Source of the DNA: Ignavibacteriales bacterium
GTDB lineage: Bacteria; Bacteroidota; Ignavibacteria; UBA10030
Assembly: GCA_026390595.1 (NCBI GenBank)
Contig: JAPLFQ010000023.1
Location: forward strand, 62,001 to 126,000
Direction: 5' to 3'
Length of the DNA: 64,000 bases
Shown: piece after piece, positions 43,940-52,488 of the stretch
How the letters are laid out: every line of letters begins with the position of its first letter
Position numbering within the stretch: position 1 is the first letter of the stretch
Notes under the pieces: model-generated
Seen by the model: only the letters and a program-made list of their open reading frames with translations
The model's database searches: none
What the model was told of the DNA's origin: nothing
Translations under genes and position numbers: made by a program

Positions 43940-45067
43940 TCAGGGCCTCCGGACCTGAAGAGCGATCACCTTTTGCTCAACATATCTGCGATAGTTCTCC
44001 TTGAAAATGCTCCGATTGAATTGTTCGGCATGCCTGCGAATCTCAGCCGGATCAATTGTACGGGTGCGGAGTTTCACGAGGGCTTCTTCGAGAGCGGCTG
44101 GAGTTTGCTCATGGAAGAAGACACCTGTCCCACGAAGTGGGTCATCGACAACCGTTTCCAGTGCTCCTCCCTGACCGAAGGCAACGACGGGTTTGCCGCT
44201 GGCCATCGCCTCGAGTGGGACGATACCGAAATCCTCTATTCCGGGAAAAATCAACGCCCGGCACCCGGCATAGAGCATTGCCAACTCAGCATCCGATCGC
44301 CATCCGAGAAACTCGATATTGCCAGGGGCAAGAGATCGCAACCTGGACAACTCAGGCCCCGTCCCAACGACGAGCAGCCTCTCACCGGATTTCTTGAATG
44401 TCTCTATCGCGAGATCTACACGCTTGTACGGTACGAGAGCGCTGACAATGAGATAGTAGCCTTTGTCCTCCCTGGAGATGGAGAATTGATCCACATTGAC
44501 CGGAGGATAGATGACATCCGAACTTCTTTGGTAGTATTTCATAATGCGCTCAGCAACATGGCGTGAGTTCGCAACAAAAGCGCTCACCCTGCTGCTGGTG
44601 GCAACATCCCAACGTCGGAGACGAGGAGCGACAAACGACATTGCAGTCCGGGTCACAAAACCCGCCCGCCCGGGTCCGAAATATTGGTCATACAACTCCC
44701 ACACATACCGCATCGGAGTGTGGCAATAGCAGATGTGCAGGGCGCCAGGCGAGGGGCGCGCTCCTTTGGCGACCGCGTGGCTTGTCGATAGAATGAGGTC
44801 ATATCCTGAGAAATCGAACGATTCAATCGCATCTGGAAAGATTGGAAGGTAGTTGCGGTATTGCGTTGTCTTCAATGGAAGACGGTCGATGAACGACGTA
44901 TGAATCTCCCTCTCCTCGATAACGGGTGAAACGCTCCCCCTGTTGTGAAGAAGAGTGAACAACGGTGCACGGGGATACAGTTCGCAGATCGCTTCCAACA
45001 CCTTCTCACCTCCGCGCATGCCGGTGAGCCAGTCGTGAACCAACGCGATTTTCAGATCATGCGCCAT
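43940..45067 (-). CDS. GT4-family glycosyltransferase
   Basis: A 375-residue GT-B glycosyltransferase. The N-terminal half starts IALVHDWLTGMRGGEKVLE and has HTPMRYVWELYDQYF. The C-terminal half has the donor-binding VSALVPYKRVDLAIE, VVGTGPE and the E-x7-E motif in GIEDFGIVPLEAMASG. It probably adds a sugar to a cell-surface polysaccharide or glycolipid; donor and acceptor are unknown. ATG 45067 is the family start; a long open extension upstream has no homology. Its promoter at 45103-45132 is divergent from that of the hydrolase. Confidence 0.9.
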   Translation of the reverse strand: MAHDLKIALVHDWLTGMRGGEKVLEAICELYPRAPLFTLLHNRGSVSPVIEEREIHTSFIDRLPLKTTQYRNYLPIFPDAIESFDFSGYDLILSTSHAVAKGARPSPGALHICYCHTPMRYVWELYDQYFGPGRAGFVTRTAMSFVAPRLRRWDVATSSRVSAFVANSRHVAERIMKYYQRSSDVIYPPVNVDQFSISREDKGYYLIVSALVPYKRVDLAIETFKKSGERLLVVGTGPELSRLRSLAPGNIEFLGWRSDAELAMLYAGCRALIFPGIEDFGIVPLEAMASGKPVVAFGQGGALETVVDDPLRGTGVFFHEQTPAALEEALVKLRTRTIDPAEIRRHAEQFNRSIFKENYRRYVEQKVIALQVRRP

Positions 45068-45102
45068 TGAGTGTCCGTCAGGGGTTCGGAGTGTGTCTGC
45101 TT

Positions 45103-45132
45103 CAAAAGTACGCGTAAATCGTATCACATCAA
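45103..45132 (-). promoter_or_regulatory. Consensus Bacteroidota promoter for the glycosyltransferase
   Basis: On the minus strand TTG (45132-45130, within TTTTG), 19 nt, then TACTTTTG (45110-45103): an exact match to TTG-N19-TAnnTTTG. The best promoter in the window; start predicted about 30 nt before the ATG. Confidence 0.7.
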
Positions 45133-45148
45133 AATGAGGGGCGCCGCC

Positions 45149-45179
45149 TTGCATCCGAGCGACGCCCTCTCTATATTGA
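45149..45179 (+). promoter_or_regulatory. Bacteroidota-type promoter for the alpha/beta hydrolase
   Basis: TTG (45149-45151), 20 nt, then TATATTGA (45172-45179). Divergent from the glycosyltransferase promoter and only 16 bp from it, so the two may share regulation. The ATG is about 40 nt downstream. Confidence 0.5.
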
Positions 45180-45223
45180 CTTCGAATTCCATTTGCCAAC
45201 AACGAGATCCGGGACTGCAGCAC

Positions 45224-46150
45224 ATGTCCATTCTCCTGGCGCTGCTCCTTTTCGCCCTGCTGTTCCTCATTACAGCTGCGGCGACGATTTTCGTCTTCGG
45301 CCCCCTCCTGGTTCTTCAACCCCATCTCCGGACGCGCGCCTGGTACGGCACATTTACCGATCTCCTCGAACCACGTGACGCGGGACTTCCACAGGAAGAC
45401 CTCGTCTTGTCCACACAAGAGGGGTTCAGGCTCAGGTGCTGGTTTGTCCGCCAGCCGGGGAACGGACGGGGCACGATCATCTATCTGCACGGGGTGGGTG
45501 ACTGCATGATCGGCGGGGTTCCCTATGCACGGTTGTTCTTTGAGAGAGGCTTCAACGTCTTCCTCTATGATTCCCGCCGGCACGGGATCAGCGAGGGTCC
45601 CTACTGCACCTACGGTTATCATGAGAAGCGCGATCTCTCGATTGTTCTTGATCATCTGTGCTCGCGCACTGACGCCACGATCGGAAAGATCGGGGTGTTC
45701 GGAACATCGATGGGAGCCGCGGTGGCATTGCAGGCTGCTGCAGTTGATTCGAGAATCGACGCCATTGTTGCCGAGGCAAGTTTCACGGACCTTCGGACGG
45801 TGATGGTAGACTACCAGAAACGGATCATCAAACTGCCCTGGCATTTCCTGCGCAACCTGGCGATGAGCCGGTCACAGAAACTCGCCGGGTTCAAGGCCCG
45901 GTATGTCTCGCCAATCCACGCCGTGAGAAACGTCCGCAAACCGGTTCTGTTCATTCACGGAACGGACGATACAAAGATTCGTATGGAGTATTCCCGGGTG
46001 CTTTATGACAACGCGAATCAGCCGAAGGAACTGCTGCTCGTTCATCAGGGCGATCACACAAACCTGCTCAATGTCGGCGGGAGCGAGTACGAGCAGAGGA
46101 TTATGGACTTCTTTGAGAAGTATCTTTCGGAGAACATCGAGATCGGTTAA
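45224..46150 (+). CDS. Membrane-anchored alpha/beta hydrolase
   Basis: A 308-residue serine hydrolase. An N-terminal membrane helix (about 3-28) precedes the fold. The oxyanion region is IIYLHGVGDC, the nucleophile elbow GTSMGAA, the acid in FIHGTDDTKI and the histidine in HQGDHTNLL. Such anchored hydrolases are often esterases or peptidases; the substrate is not evident. ATG 45224 is chosen because it starts the anchor and lies after the predicted promoter. Confidence 0.85.
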   Translation: MSILLALLLFALLFLITAAATIFVFGPLLVLQPHLRTRAWYGTFTDLLEPRDAGLPQEDLVLSTQEGFRLRCWFVRQPGNGRGTIIYLHGVGDCMIGGVPYARLFFERGFNVFLYDSRRHGISEGPYCTYGYHEKRDLSIVLDHLCSRTDATIGKIGVFGTSMGAAVALQAAAVDSRIDAIVAEASFTDLRTVMVDYQKRIIKLPWHFLRNLAMSRSQKLAGFKARYVSPIHAVRNVRKPVLFIHGTDDTKIRMEYSRVLYDNANQPKELLLVHQGDHTNLLNVGGSEYEQRIMDFFEKYLSENIEIG

Positions 46151-46239
46151 ATTGCCAATTGGTAATTATCAGTGGCAGGAGAAATTCTCCCGAATTTGTT
46201 GCAGCGCATGAAATCGAATCTTAGACCAGCCAGGACGTT

Positions 46240-48549
46240 ATGACAAGAAGAACTTCTTCCTTCCTTCTGCTTTTCGCTTCCGTCTCCCTTGCGTGGGCTC
46301 AGACGCAGACACCGTTTTCAACAGACAGCGCGGCGGCATATCTGCGCACGATTTCGGTCGATATCGGGGCACGTCCGATGGGTTCGCCGAATGAGCGGAG
46401 GGGAATGGAATTCGCTCTCAGCAAGTTTCGGGAATTCGGGCTCCATGAGGCGTACATCATGCCTATGAGAGAATATCCGGGCTTTCGGGGAGGCACTCCC
46501 ACGAACACGCAAAGCGGGGTTGCTGTCGGCGTTCTGCGCGGAGCGACGGACCGGATCATCGTCCTCGGGGCACACATGGACTCCGCCGATCCGGATGTTC
46601 CGGGCGCCAACGATGACGGTTCGGGAAGCGCAGTGATACTGGAACTGGCGCGGGTCCTCTCCCAACGGGTGAATGAATCGACGATCGTCTTTGCACTGTT
46701 CGGCGGCGAAGAAGCCGGACTTCAGGGATCGAAGTACTTTGTGGAGCATTTTCCCGATTTGAATCGGGTCGCTTTGATGCTCCAGGTGGACATGGCGAAC
46801 GGGTCTCCACTTCTTTTTCCCACACTTGACGCCGGCGGGCGCAGCGCACCGGAGTGGCTCGTGCGAGCTTCGTATGAGGAGTTCTCCAGGCTCGGACAGA
46901 CAGGCCTCCATTTTCCAACTGATTTCTTCGTCTTCATGGGTGCCATGCCCGGAGGAGGCGTGGGTTCAGACCACGAACCTTTTCTCGAGAAGGATATTCC
47001 GGCAATTGATTTCACCTCGGATGCCCGCGATCCCATCCACACGCCGCAGGACAACTTCGATAACTTCAAGGTAAGCGGACTCAAGCGCTCGGGAGATTTG
47101 ATCTACAAGCTGGTGGAGAGATTTGATGGCGGCGTTCCGGAAGAAAAAACGGGAAGGTATTTCCTGTATCAAACCGGTTCATATCCCTTCTTTGTCCCCA
47201 TCTGGGCTCTCTGGACTTTCATCTTCGTTTCAGTGTCTGTTTCTATTGCAGCCTTGATTCTCGTGCGGAGGCGGAGGAAATTCTACGAGGGGACTATGCG
47301 ACCGAAGGTCCCGGGGCTCAAGCTGTTCCTCCTGATGATCATCATACAAGTCTGTGTCTGGCTTTCTGAAAATGTTGTTTCGCTTCTCAAAGGAGTTCGA
47401 TATCCGTGGATGACCGACATCAACGGCTATTACGTTCTGGCCTTTCTTGGTGCATGCCTTGGAATCTGGCTTTCACTCCGCCTTTCTCCAAAACTCCGGC
47501 TCCGCCACGATGCTTACTCGTACTATCTCCGCGCGTTTGTTTTTCTTGTGCTCTTTGTTGTGCTGGCATCGCTCAGCTCGGCAAAACTTGCGCTCTACCC
47601 CGCCACGGCCCTTTTCCTGCTCGGCCTGGCAATGATTGTGCGACAGCCGATGTTGAAACTGCTATTCTGGCTCCTGTCGCCCCATTTCATGTTTCGACTC
47701 CTTTTCACAGAGACGTTTGATTTCCTCGCGCGGTTCATGCATGCGCAGCCCGAGATCACACCCGTGGTCAATAGTCTGGTGGTCCTTTCTTACATCCTCT
47801 TCTTCTCGATCTGGGCATTTCCGTTTCTACTCGGATTTGCAGCGGTGTACTTCGACTCGGCGAAAGACCTGCTATGGTTGAAGACGTTGAAGCAGCGGAC
47901 CGCTGCGATTATCGCGGCTGCGCTCTTCGTTGTCATGGTGGTTTTTCTCCTGCAGGAGAATTCCTATTCGAAGGAGTGGAAGCCATCGGTCCGGATTGAA
48001 CAATCTTTCAATCTGGATTCGACACGCGGTAATCTTTCTGTCCGGAGTCCTGAGTACCTGGGCGGCACGCATCTCGCTTTCGCCGGCATCGACACGACCA
48101 TCGCAGGGAAGACAACTGAGGTCACCTTTGAGCGCTCACTCTCTCTACCAGCCGATCCATGGATCCGAATTGTCCGGACGATACAGACAGCGCGCAAGGA
48201 CAGCATGCTCACGGTGGAACTCGTTGTGAACCTGAACATGAAACACCGTCCCGTCAAACTCAAAGTCAGCTATTCAGGAATGAAGGGGAAGCTGGTCAAC
48301 GCAGCTTCTCCGTACGCTTCAGGGACAACTGAAGGCTCAATTTCGCTCCAATGGGCTTCATTTCCGGACACTTTGCTCACGATTCCGATCAGTTTTTCCA
48401 TTCCCGCCCGGGACAGCATCGGTATTCGCGAGCATCTGGAGGCGTACTTTGTAGAGGAACCCGTGCCCATCAGCGTCGAAACCAGAGAGCCATCGTCCCT
48501 TGTACGCAAGGCGCACTTCCTTCGGGACGGTATCATCAAGCTGCAGTAG
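46240..48549 (+). CDS. M28-family metallopeptidase with polytopic membrane domain (ERMP1-like layout)
   Basis: A 769-residue protein: signal peptide (about 1-20), M28 zinc peptidase domain (about 25-300), then eight or so membrane helices (about 320-575) and a C-terminal beta-rich extracytoplasmic domain (about 590-769). Zinc and catalytic residues are complete: GAHMDSAD, PGANDDGSG, GGEEAGLQGS, QVDMANG and IHTPQDNFDNF. The order peptidase-membrane-tail resembles eukaryotic ERMP1 and bacterial relatives. It probably cleaves peptides at the periplasmic face. AGGA lies upstream of the ATG. The 89-bp upstream gap has no clear promoter. Confidence 0.85.
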   Translation: MTRRTSSFLLLFASVSLAWAQTQTPFSTDSAAAYLRTISVDIGARPMGSPNERRGMEFALSKFREFGLHEAYIMPMREYPGFRGGTPTNTQSGVAVGVLRGATDRIIVLGAHMDSADPDVPGANDDGSGSAVILELARVLSQRVNESTIVFALFGGEEAGLQGSKYFVEHFPDLNRVALMLQVDMANGSPLLFPTLDAGGRSAPEWLVRASYEEFSRLGQTGLHFPTDFFVFMGAMPGGGVGSDHEPFLEKDIPAIDFTSDARDPIHTPQDNFDNFKVSGLKRSGDLIYKLVERFDGGVPEEKTGRYFLYQTGSYPFFVPIWALWTFIFVSVSVSIAALILVRRRRKFYEGTMRPKVPGLKLFLLMIIIQVCVWLSENVVSLLKGVRYPWMTDINGYYVLAFLGACLGIWLSLRLSPKLRLRHDAYSYYLRAFVFLVLFVVLASLSSAKLALYPATALFLLGLAMIVRQPMLKLLFWLLSPHFMFRLLFTETFDFLARFMHAQPEITPVVNSLVVLSYILFFSIWAFPFLLGFAAVYFDSAKDLLWLKTLKQRTAAIIAAALFVVMVVFLLQENSYSKEWKPSVRIEQSFNLDSTRGNLSVRSPEYLGGTHLAFAGIDTTIAGKTTEVTFERSLSLPADPWIRIVRTIQTARKDSMLTVELVVNLNMKHRPVKLKVSYSGMKGKLVNAASPYASGTTEGSISLQWASFPDTLLTIPISFSIPARDSIGIREHLEAYFVEEPVPISVETREPSSLVRKAHFLRDGIIKLQ

Positions 48550-48623
48550 CCTATACAGTCATTTTCATAAAGTCATATCATTTTGGGGCTTAGGGTTCTG
48601 AAGCCCTCGAAGCGTTATCCGTC

Positions 48624-48653
48624 TTGACATTTCCATAAATTCTCTTAACTTAG
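48624..48653 (+). promoter_or_regulatory. Bacteroidota-type promoter upstream of susC
   Basis: TTG (48624-48626), 19 nt, then TAACTTAG (48646-48653), one mismatch from TAnnTTTG. Transcription from about 48660 would give a leader of roughly 530 nt before the susC-like ATG. The gap 48550-49190 contains no gene that I can support. Confidence 0.55.
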
Positions 48654-48676
48654 CCGCCAGAAGGAGACGCTCCCAC

Positions 48677-48712
48677 AAACACGAACACCACCATGCTCGC
48701 ACGTTCGTGTTT
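48677..48712 (+). other. Hairpin at the start of the susC leader
   Basis: AAACACGAAC (48677-48686) pairs with GTTCGTGTTT (48703-48712) around a 16-nt loop, and is followed by a further T. It lies about 20 nt after the predicted transcription start, so it could act as an attenuator or protect the 5' end. The T-run is short for a full terminator. Confidence 0.4.
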
Positions 48713-49190
48713 TCCCAGATTCCCCCTCGTCCACCTTCTTACTCGTTGTTTCATTTCGTCTCTGTTGTCAGTTCGCAATTACCGTGGTCTTGATGAGATA
48801 GATTCCCAATCACTCATTTTGACGAACCAAGAACGATAACACGTCCAAACATTTTCCTGTATAATCCGGTTCAGTTTTTGAGGTCGAATCGAGCAACTGT
48901 TGCGGCATTCCCATTTTGTTGATGGGGATGGCGCAGGTTGTATTGATATTCTCACCTCACTTCTTTTCGCAGTAGAAGCGATGAGACATTCTCGTCTGCA
49001 GCTCGCGCATTCATTGTAGTGGCGGGAAATCTCTATATCGCCCAGAACATTGCAGCGATTGGAGATTCACTCTCAGAGCAGCGGAGTGTTGTCAAGAATA
49101 AGAATCCAGCTCCACACTATTCCAGAGCAATCAGATGTTGAATCCGAGATACACGCTTCACTAATCCACCATCACCACAAGGGAGGTAGC

Positions 49191-52100
49191 ATGCGAAAAT
49201 TATCTTGCTACATTTTTGTCTCGCTGATCGCGCTTGCGTTGGGAGCCTCCGTGGCTCTGGCGCAGCTCGGAACGATCAAAGGAACGATCACCGATGCGCA
49301 GACCGGCGAAGCCATGATCGGAGCGAACGTCTTCCTCGAGAAGACTTCGTACGGCGCTGCATCCGATAGCAAAGGTGTGTACACGATTCAAAATGTACTG
49401 CCCGGACCCTACACGCTCGTCGTCAGTTACATCGGCTATGAGCAGTACCGAGTTTCCGTAGCGGTGCAGAGCGACAAGACATCAGCGGTCGACATCAAAT
49501 TGAAGTCGAGTGCCGTTACGCTGAGCGGTGTCGTCGTCACGGCGATCGGCACACGAGTCGAACGCGAGAAGATGGGCGTCTCGGTTTCGAGCGTCAACGC
49601 TGCATCACTTGCCACCGTCGGCACGAATGATCTCGTGGCAGGCCTTGCCGCGAAAGCACCGGGCATTACTACCATCGAATCAACGGGCGACCCGGGCGCT
49701 GCAACAAGAATCGTCTTACGCGGCGTGCGATCACTCAACAACAACAACTCCCCTCTGATCGTTTTGGATGGTGTTCCTATCTTCAGCGGCACATCGATCG
49801 GCGGTGGAACAGCATATGTCGCCGCAGAGTCGAGGGTGAACGATATCAATCCTGATAATATCGAATCGATCGAAGTGTACAAAGGTCCCGCGGCGGCGGC
49901 CCTGTGGGGCTCACGAGCTGCAAACGGCGTCATCGCTATCACGACAAAATCCGGAGGGCAGACTGGAAGCAAGAAGCTGAGCATTTCTGTCCGTTCCCGG
50001 ACAAGCGGAGATCAGCTGCTGCGCGAGTTCCCCCTGCAGCAGAAATTTGGACAGGGTCAAAACGGGGCATTCTTGTTCAACGGTGTCCGTTCGTGGGGAG
50101 ACCCGATCTGGTTGAGAGCCGGCGGCGCGGATGCTCTTGATCGAACGAACTATCAATACGCGACCATTGTTACGAAGAACTCCAAAGACGTCTTCAACCA
50201 CGCGACTGATCTATTCCGGAACCCGATCACCGTGGATGCCGGCGTAACCCTGCGCGGCGGCGACGAATGGAGTGATTTCCTCGTGGACATGAGTCAACTG
50301 AACCAACAGGGGATCATCCTATCGAACTCAGATCTGCTACGGACTTCGATCCGGGCAAATGCCACCCGGCGGTTCACTGAAAACGTTATTGTCAAAATCA
50401 CTTCTCAGTATGTCCGCAGCAAGACGAGCCGCATCCAGCAGGGGTCGAACGTATCCGGGCTTCTCCTCGGAGGCCTTCGCACCCCGCCAGATTTCAATCA
50501 GAGCCCCTACCTGACCGATTATGTTTCGCCGACGGGAGCAATCACGTACGGGGTTCAGCGGACGTTCAGAAATATGTCCGCCAACCCGGCTTTGGGCCCA
50601 GGGTTTAACAATCCCCTTTACATCATTTATAACATTCCGACGACGCTCAACACCGACCGCCTGCTCGGCACCGTGGAGCTTACCTACGACCCGATGAAGT
50701 GGTTGAATTTCGTCTACCGGCTTGGAGGCGACTACTACACTGACCGTGAAGTCTCGACGTACCCGCCCGGCGATGCAAGTTATCCAACTGGCGATACGTA
50801 TCGATCATTCAACACGAACTACCAGGTCAATTCCGATTTGCTGGGGACGGCGAAATATGATTACAACGAGAACATCAACGGATCGCTGATGCTCGGATTC
50901 CACATCGATCATCGCCAGAACCACTCGATTTCAACCGATGCGACCGCCTTCATTCTCTATGATGCTCCGGCGACATTCAGCAACGCGCTGAACTATGCTC
51001 CGGGTGAAGGATTCTCGATCATTCGATCGGCGGCGGTCTTCGGTGAAGCTACCCTCGATCTCTACAAACAGGTGTTCATACGAGGAACGGGTCGTTTGGA
51101 GAGTGCCTCCACCTACGGCGCGGACGCAACGAAGTCGTATTTCTATCCCTCCGCGAGCGTCGCTTGGCAGTTTACTGAGGTACCTCTCTTCAAAGACAAC
51201 GGCATTCTGAGCTACGGCAAACTCCGTGTCGCATACGGAACTGCCGCCAATCAGCCGGGAGCCTATGTGACCAAGACGTATTTTGGAAACGCGTTACCCG
51301 GAAACGGTTGGCAGACAGGGTTGAGCGGTATTCAATACGGAGGTGCTCCACTCCGCGGAACCAGGCTTGGAAATACGACTCTGAAGCCAGAGATGACCTC
51401 GGAGACGGAATTCGGACTCGATCTCCGCTTCCTCAACGATCGTCTCTCAGTAGGCGTAACACAATATGTTAACAAGACCACCGATGCTCTCTTGAACGTA
51501 ACTGTCGCTCCAACTTCGGGCTATACCTCGCAGACTGCGAATGCAGCCAAACTGGAAAACTCGGGCACAGAGTTGCAGATAATGGCAGAGTGGCTTCGCA
51601 TCGAGCCGTTCTCATGGAACACGACCATCAACTGGTCCAAGAACAAGAACCTGGTCACAGATTTGGCCGGCGTCAGCGTTATCACTTTGGCGGGCTTTGT
51701 TGGTTCCACGTCCTCCGCAATTCTGAATCAACCCGTAGGCATCCTGTATGGCACCAGGTGGGCACGGAATGCAGATCAAACCATAAAGCTCGACGCGAAC
51801 GGCTTTCCGCAGATCGACGCCACATCGGGAATTCTCGGCGACCCGAATCCGGATTGGCGGGCAGGTTTCATCAATACTCTCCGCTATGAGAGACTCGCGC
51901 TCAATGTCGTCCTCGACATCAAGAAAGGCGGCAAAGTATGGAATGGCACAAAGGGCGCGCTCTATTCGTACGGCACGCATGGTGACATGGACATGTGGAC
52001 CACAATCAGTTCTGCTCAGGCCGCGGCCTTGAAAAACTGGGCTGGCAATACACCGTCCAAAGTCATCGCTGGCTCAACCACACAGAAGCGCTACTACACG

Positions 52101-52469
52101 AATGCCGATGGTTCAGTCTCCTTCCGTGGAAAGATCGGGAATTTCGGCGCCGGGGACGTGATCCTTGATGAAGATTGGTACCGAAACGGCCTGGCGAACG
52201 GATTCAACGGACCAACAGAGCAGTTTGTGGAAGATGCCGGCTACGTGAGGCTGCGCGAAGTTTCCTTGTCGTACTCCATGCCGCTTCACTTCCTGGGGTT
52301 GCAGAACCTCACCGTCAGCGTTACGGGACGCAATCTGGCCCTGTGGACGGACTACACCGGCAACGATCCTGAAACCAATCTGCAGGGAACAGGCAACGGC
52401 ATCGGAATAGACTACTTTAATAACCCAACCACAAAATCCTGGACCATCTCGCTCCAGATTGACTACTAA
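49191..52469 (+). CDS. SusC/RagA-family TonB-linked outer-membrane transporter
   Basis: A 1092-residue SusC-like protein. Signal peptide (about 1-25), carboxypeptidase-regulatory-like domain (about 27-107; GTIKGTITDAQTGEAMIGAN, YTLVVSYIGYEQ), plug domain (about 115-225; GVRSLNNNNSPLIVLDGVPI, SIEVYKGPAAAALWGSRAANG) and a 22-strand-type barrel. It imports bound nutrients using TonB energy together with the SusD partner 20 bp downstream. The substrate is unknown: no glycoside hydrolase or sulfatase is nearby. GGGAGGT lies 3 nt upstream of ATG 49191. Confidence 0.95.
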   Translation: MRKLSCYIFVSLIALALGASVALAQLGTIKGTITDAQTGEAMIGANVFLEKTSYGAASDSKGVYTIQNVLPGPYTLVVSYIGYEQYRVSVAVQSDKTSAVDIKLKSSAVTLSGVVVTAIGTRVEREKMGVSVSSVNAASLATVGTNDLVAGLAAKAPGITTIESTGDPGAATRIVLRGVRSLNNNNSPLIVLDGVPIFSGTSIGGGTAYVAAESRVNDINPDNIESIEVYKGPAAAALWGSRAANGVIAITTKSGGQTGSKKLSISVRSRTSGDQLLREFPLQQKFGQGQNGAFLFNGVRSWGDPIWLRAGGADALDRTNYQYATIVTKNSKDVFNHATDLFRNPITVDAGVTLRGGDEWSDFLVDMSQLNQQGIILSNSDLLRTSIRANATRRFTENVIVKITSQYVRSKTSRIQQGSNVSGLLLGGLRTPPDFNQSPYLTDYVSPTGAITYGVQRTFRNMSANPALGPGFNNPLYIIYNIPTTLNTDRLLGTVELTYDPMKWLNFVYRLGGDYYTDREVSTYPPGDASYPTGDTYRSFNTNYQVNSDLLGTAKYDYNENINGSLMLGFHIDHRQNHSISTDATAFILYDAPATFSNALNYAPGEGFSIIRSAAVFGEATLDLYKQVFIRGTGRLESASTYGADATKSYFYPSASVAWQFTEVPLFKDNGILSYGKLRVAYGTAANQPGAYVTKTYFGNALPGNGWQTGLSGIQYGGAPLRGTRLGNTTLKPEMTSETEFGLDLRFLNDRLSVGVTQYVNKTTDALLNVTVAPTSGYTSQTANAAKLENSGTELQIMAEWLRIEPFSWNTTINWSKNKNLVTDLAGVSVITLAGFVGSTSSAILNQPVGILYGTRWARNADQTIKLDANGFPQIDATSGILGDPNPDWRAGFINTLRYERLALNVVLDIKKGGKVWNGTKGALYSYGTHGDMDMWTTISSAQAAALKNWAGNTPSKVIAGSTTQKRYYTNADGSVSFRGKIGNFGAGDVILDEDWYRNGLANGFNGPTEQFVEDAGYVRLREVSLSYSMPLHFLGLQNLTVSVTGRNLALWTDYTGNDPETNLQGTGNGIGIDYFNNPTTKSWTISLQIDY

Positions 52470-52488
52470 CCACCACGGGAGTTCGATC

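Noticed and set aside
43940-45844. Long N-terminal extension of the glycosyltransferase frame reaching into the hydrolase gene
   Set aside because: The extension has no homology, overlaps a real gene on the other strand, and passes through the consensus promoter at 45103-45132.
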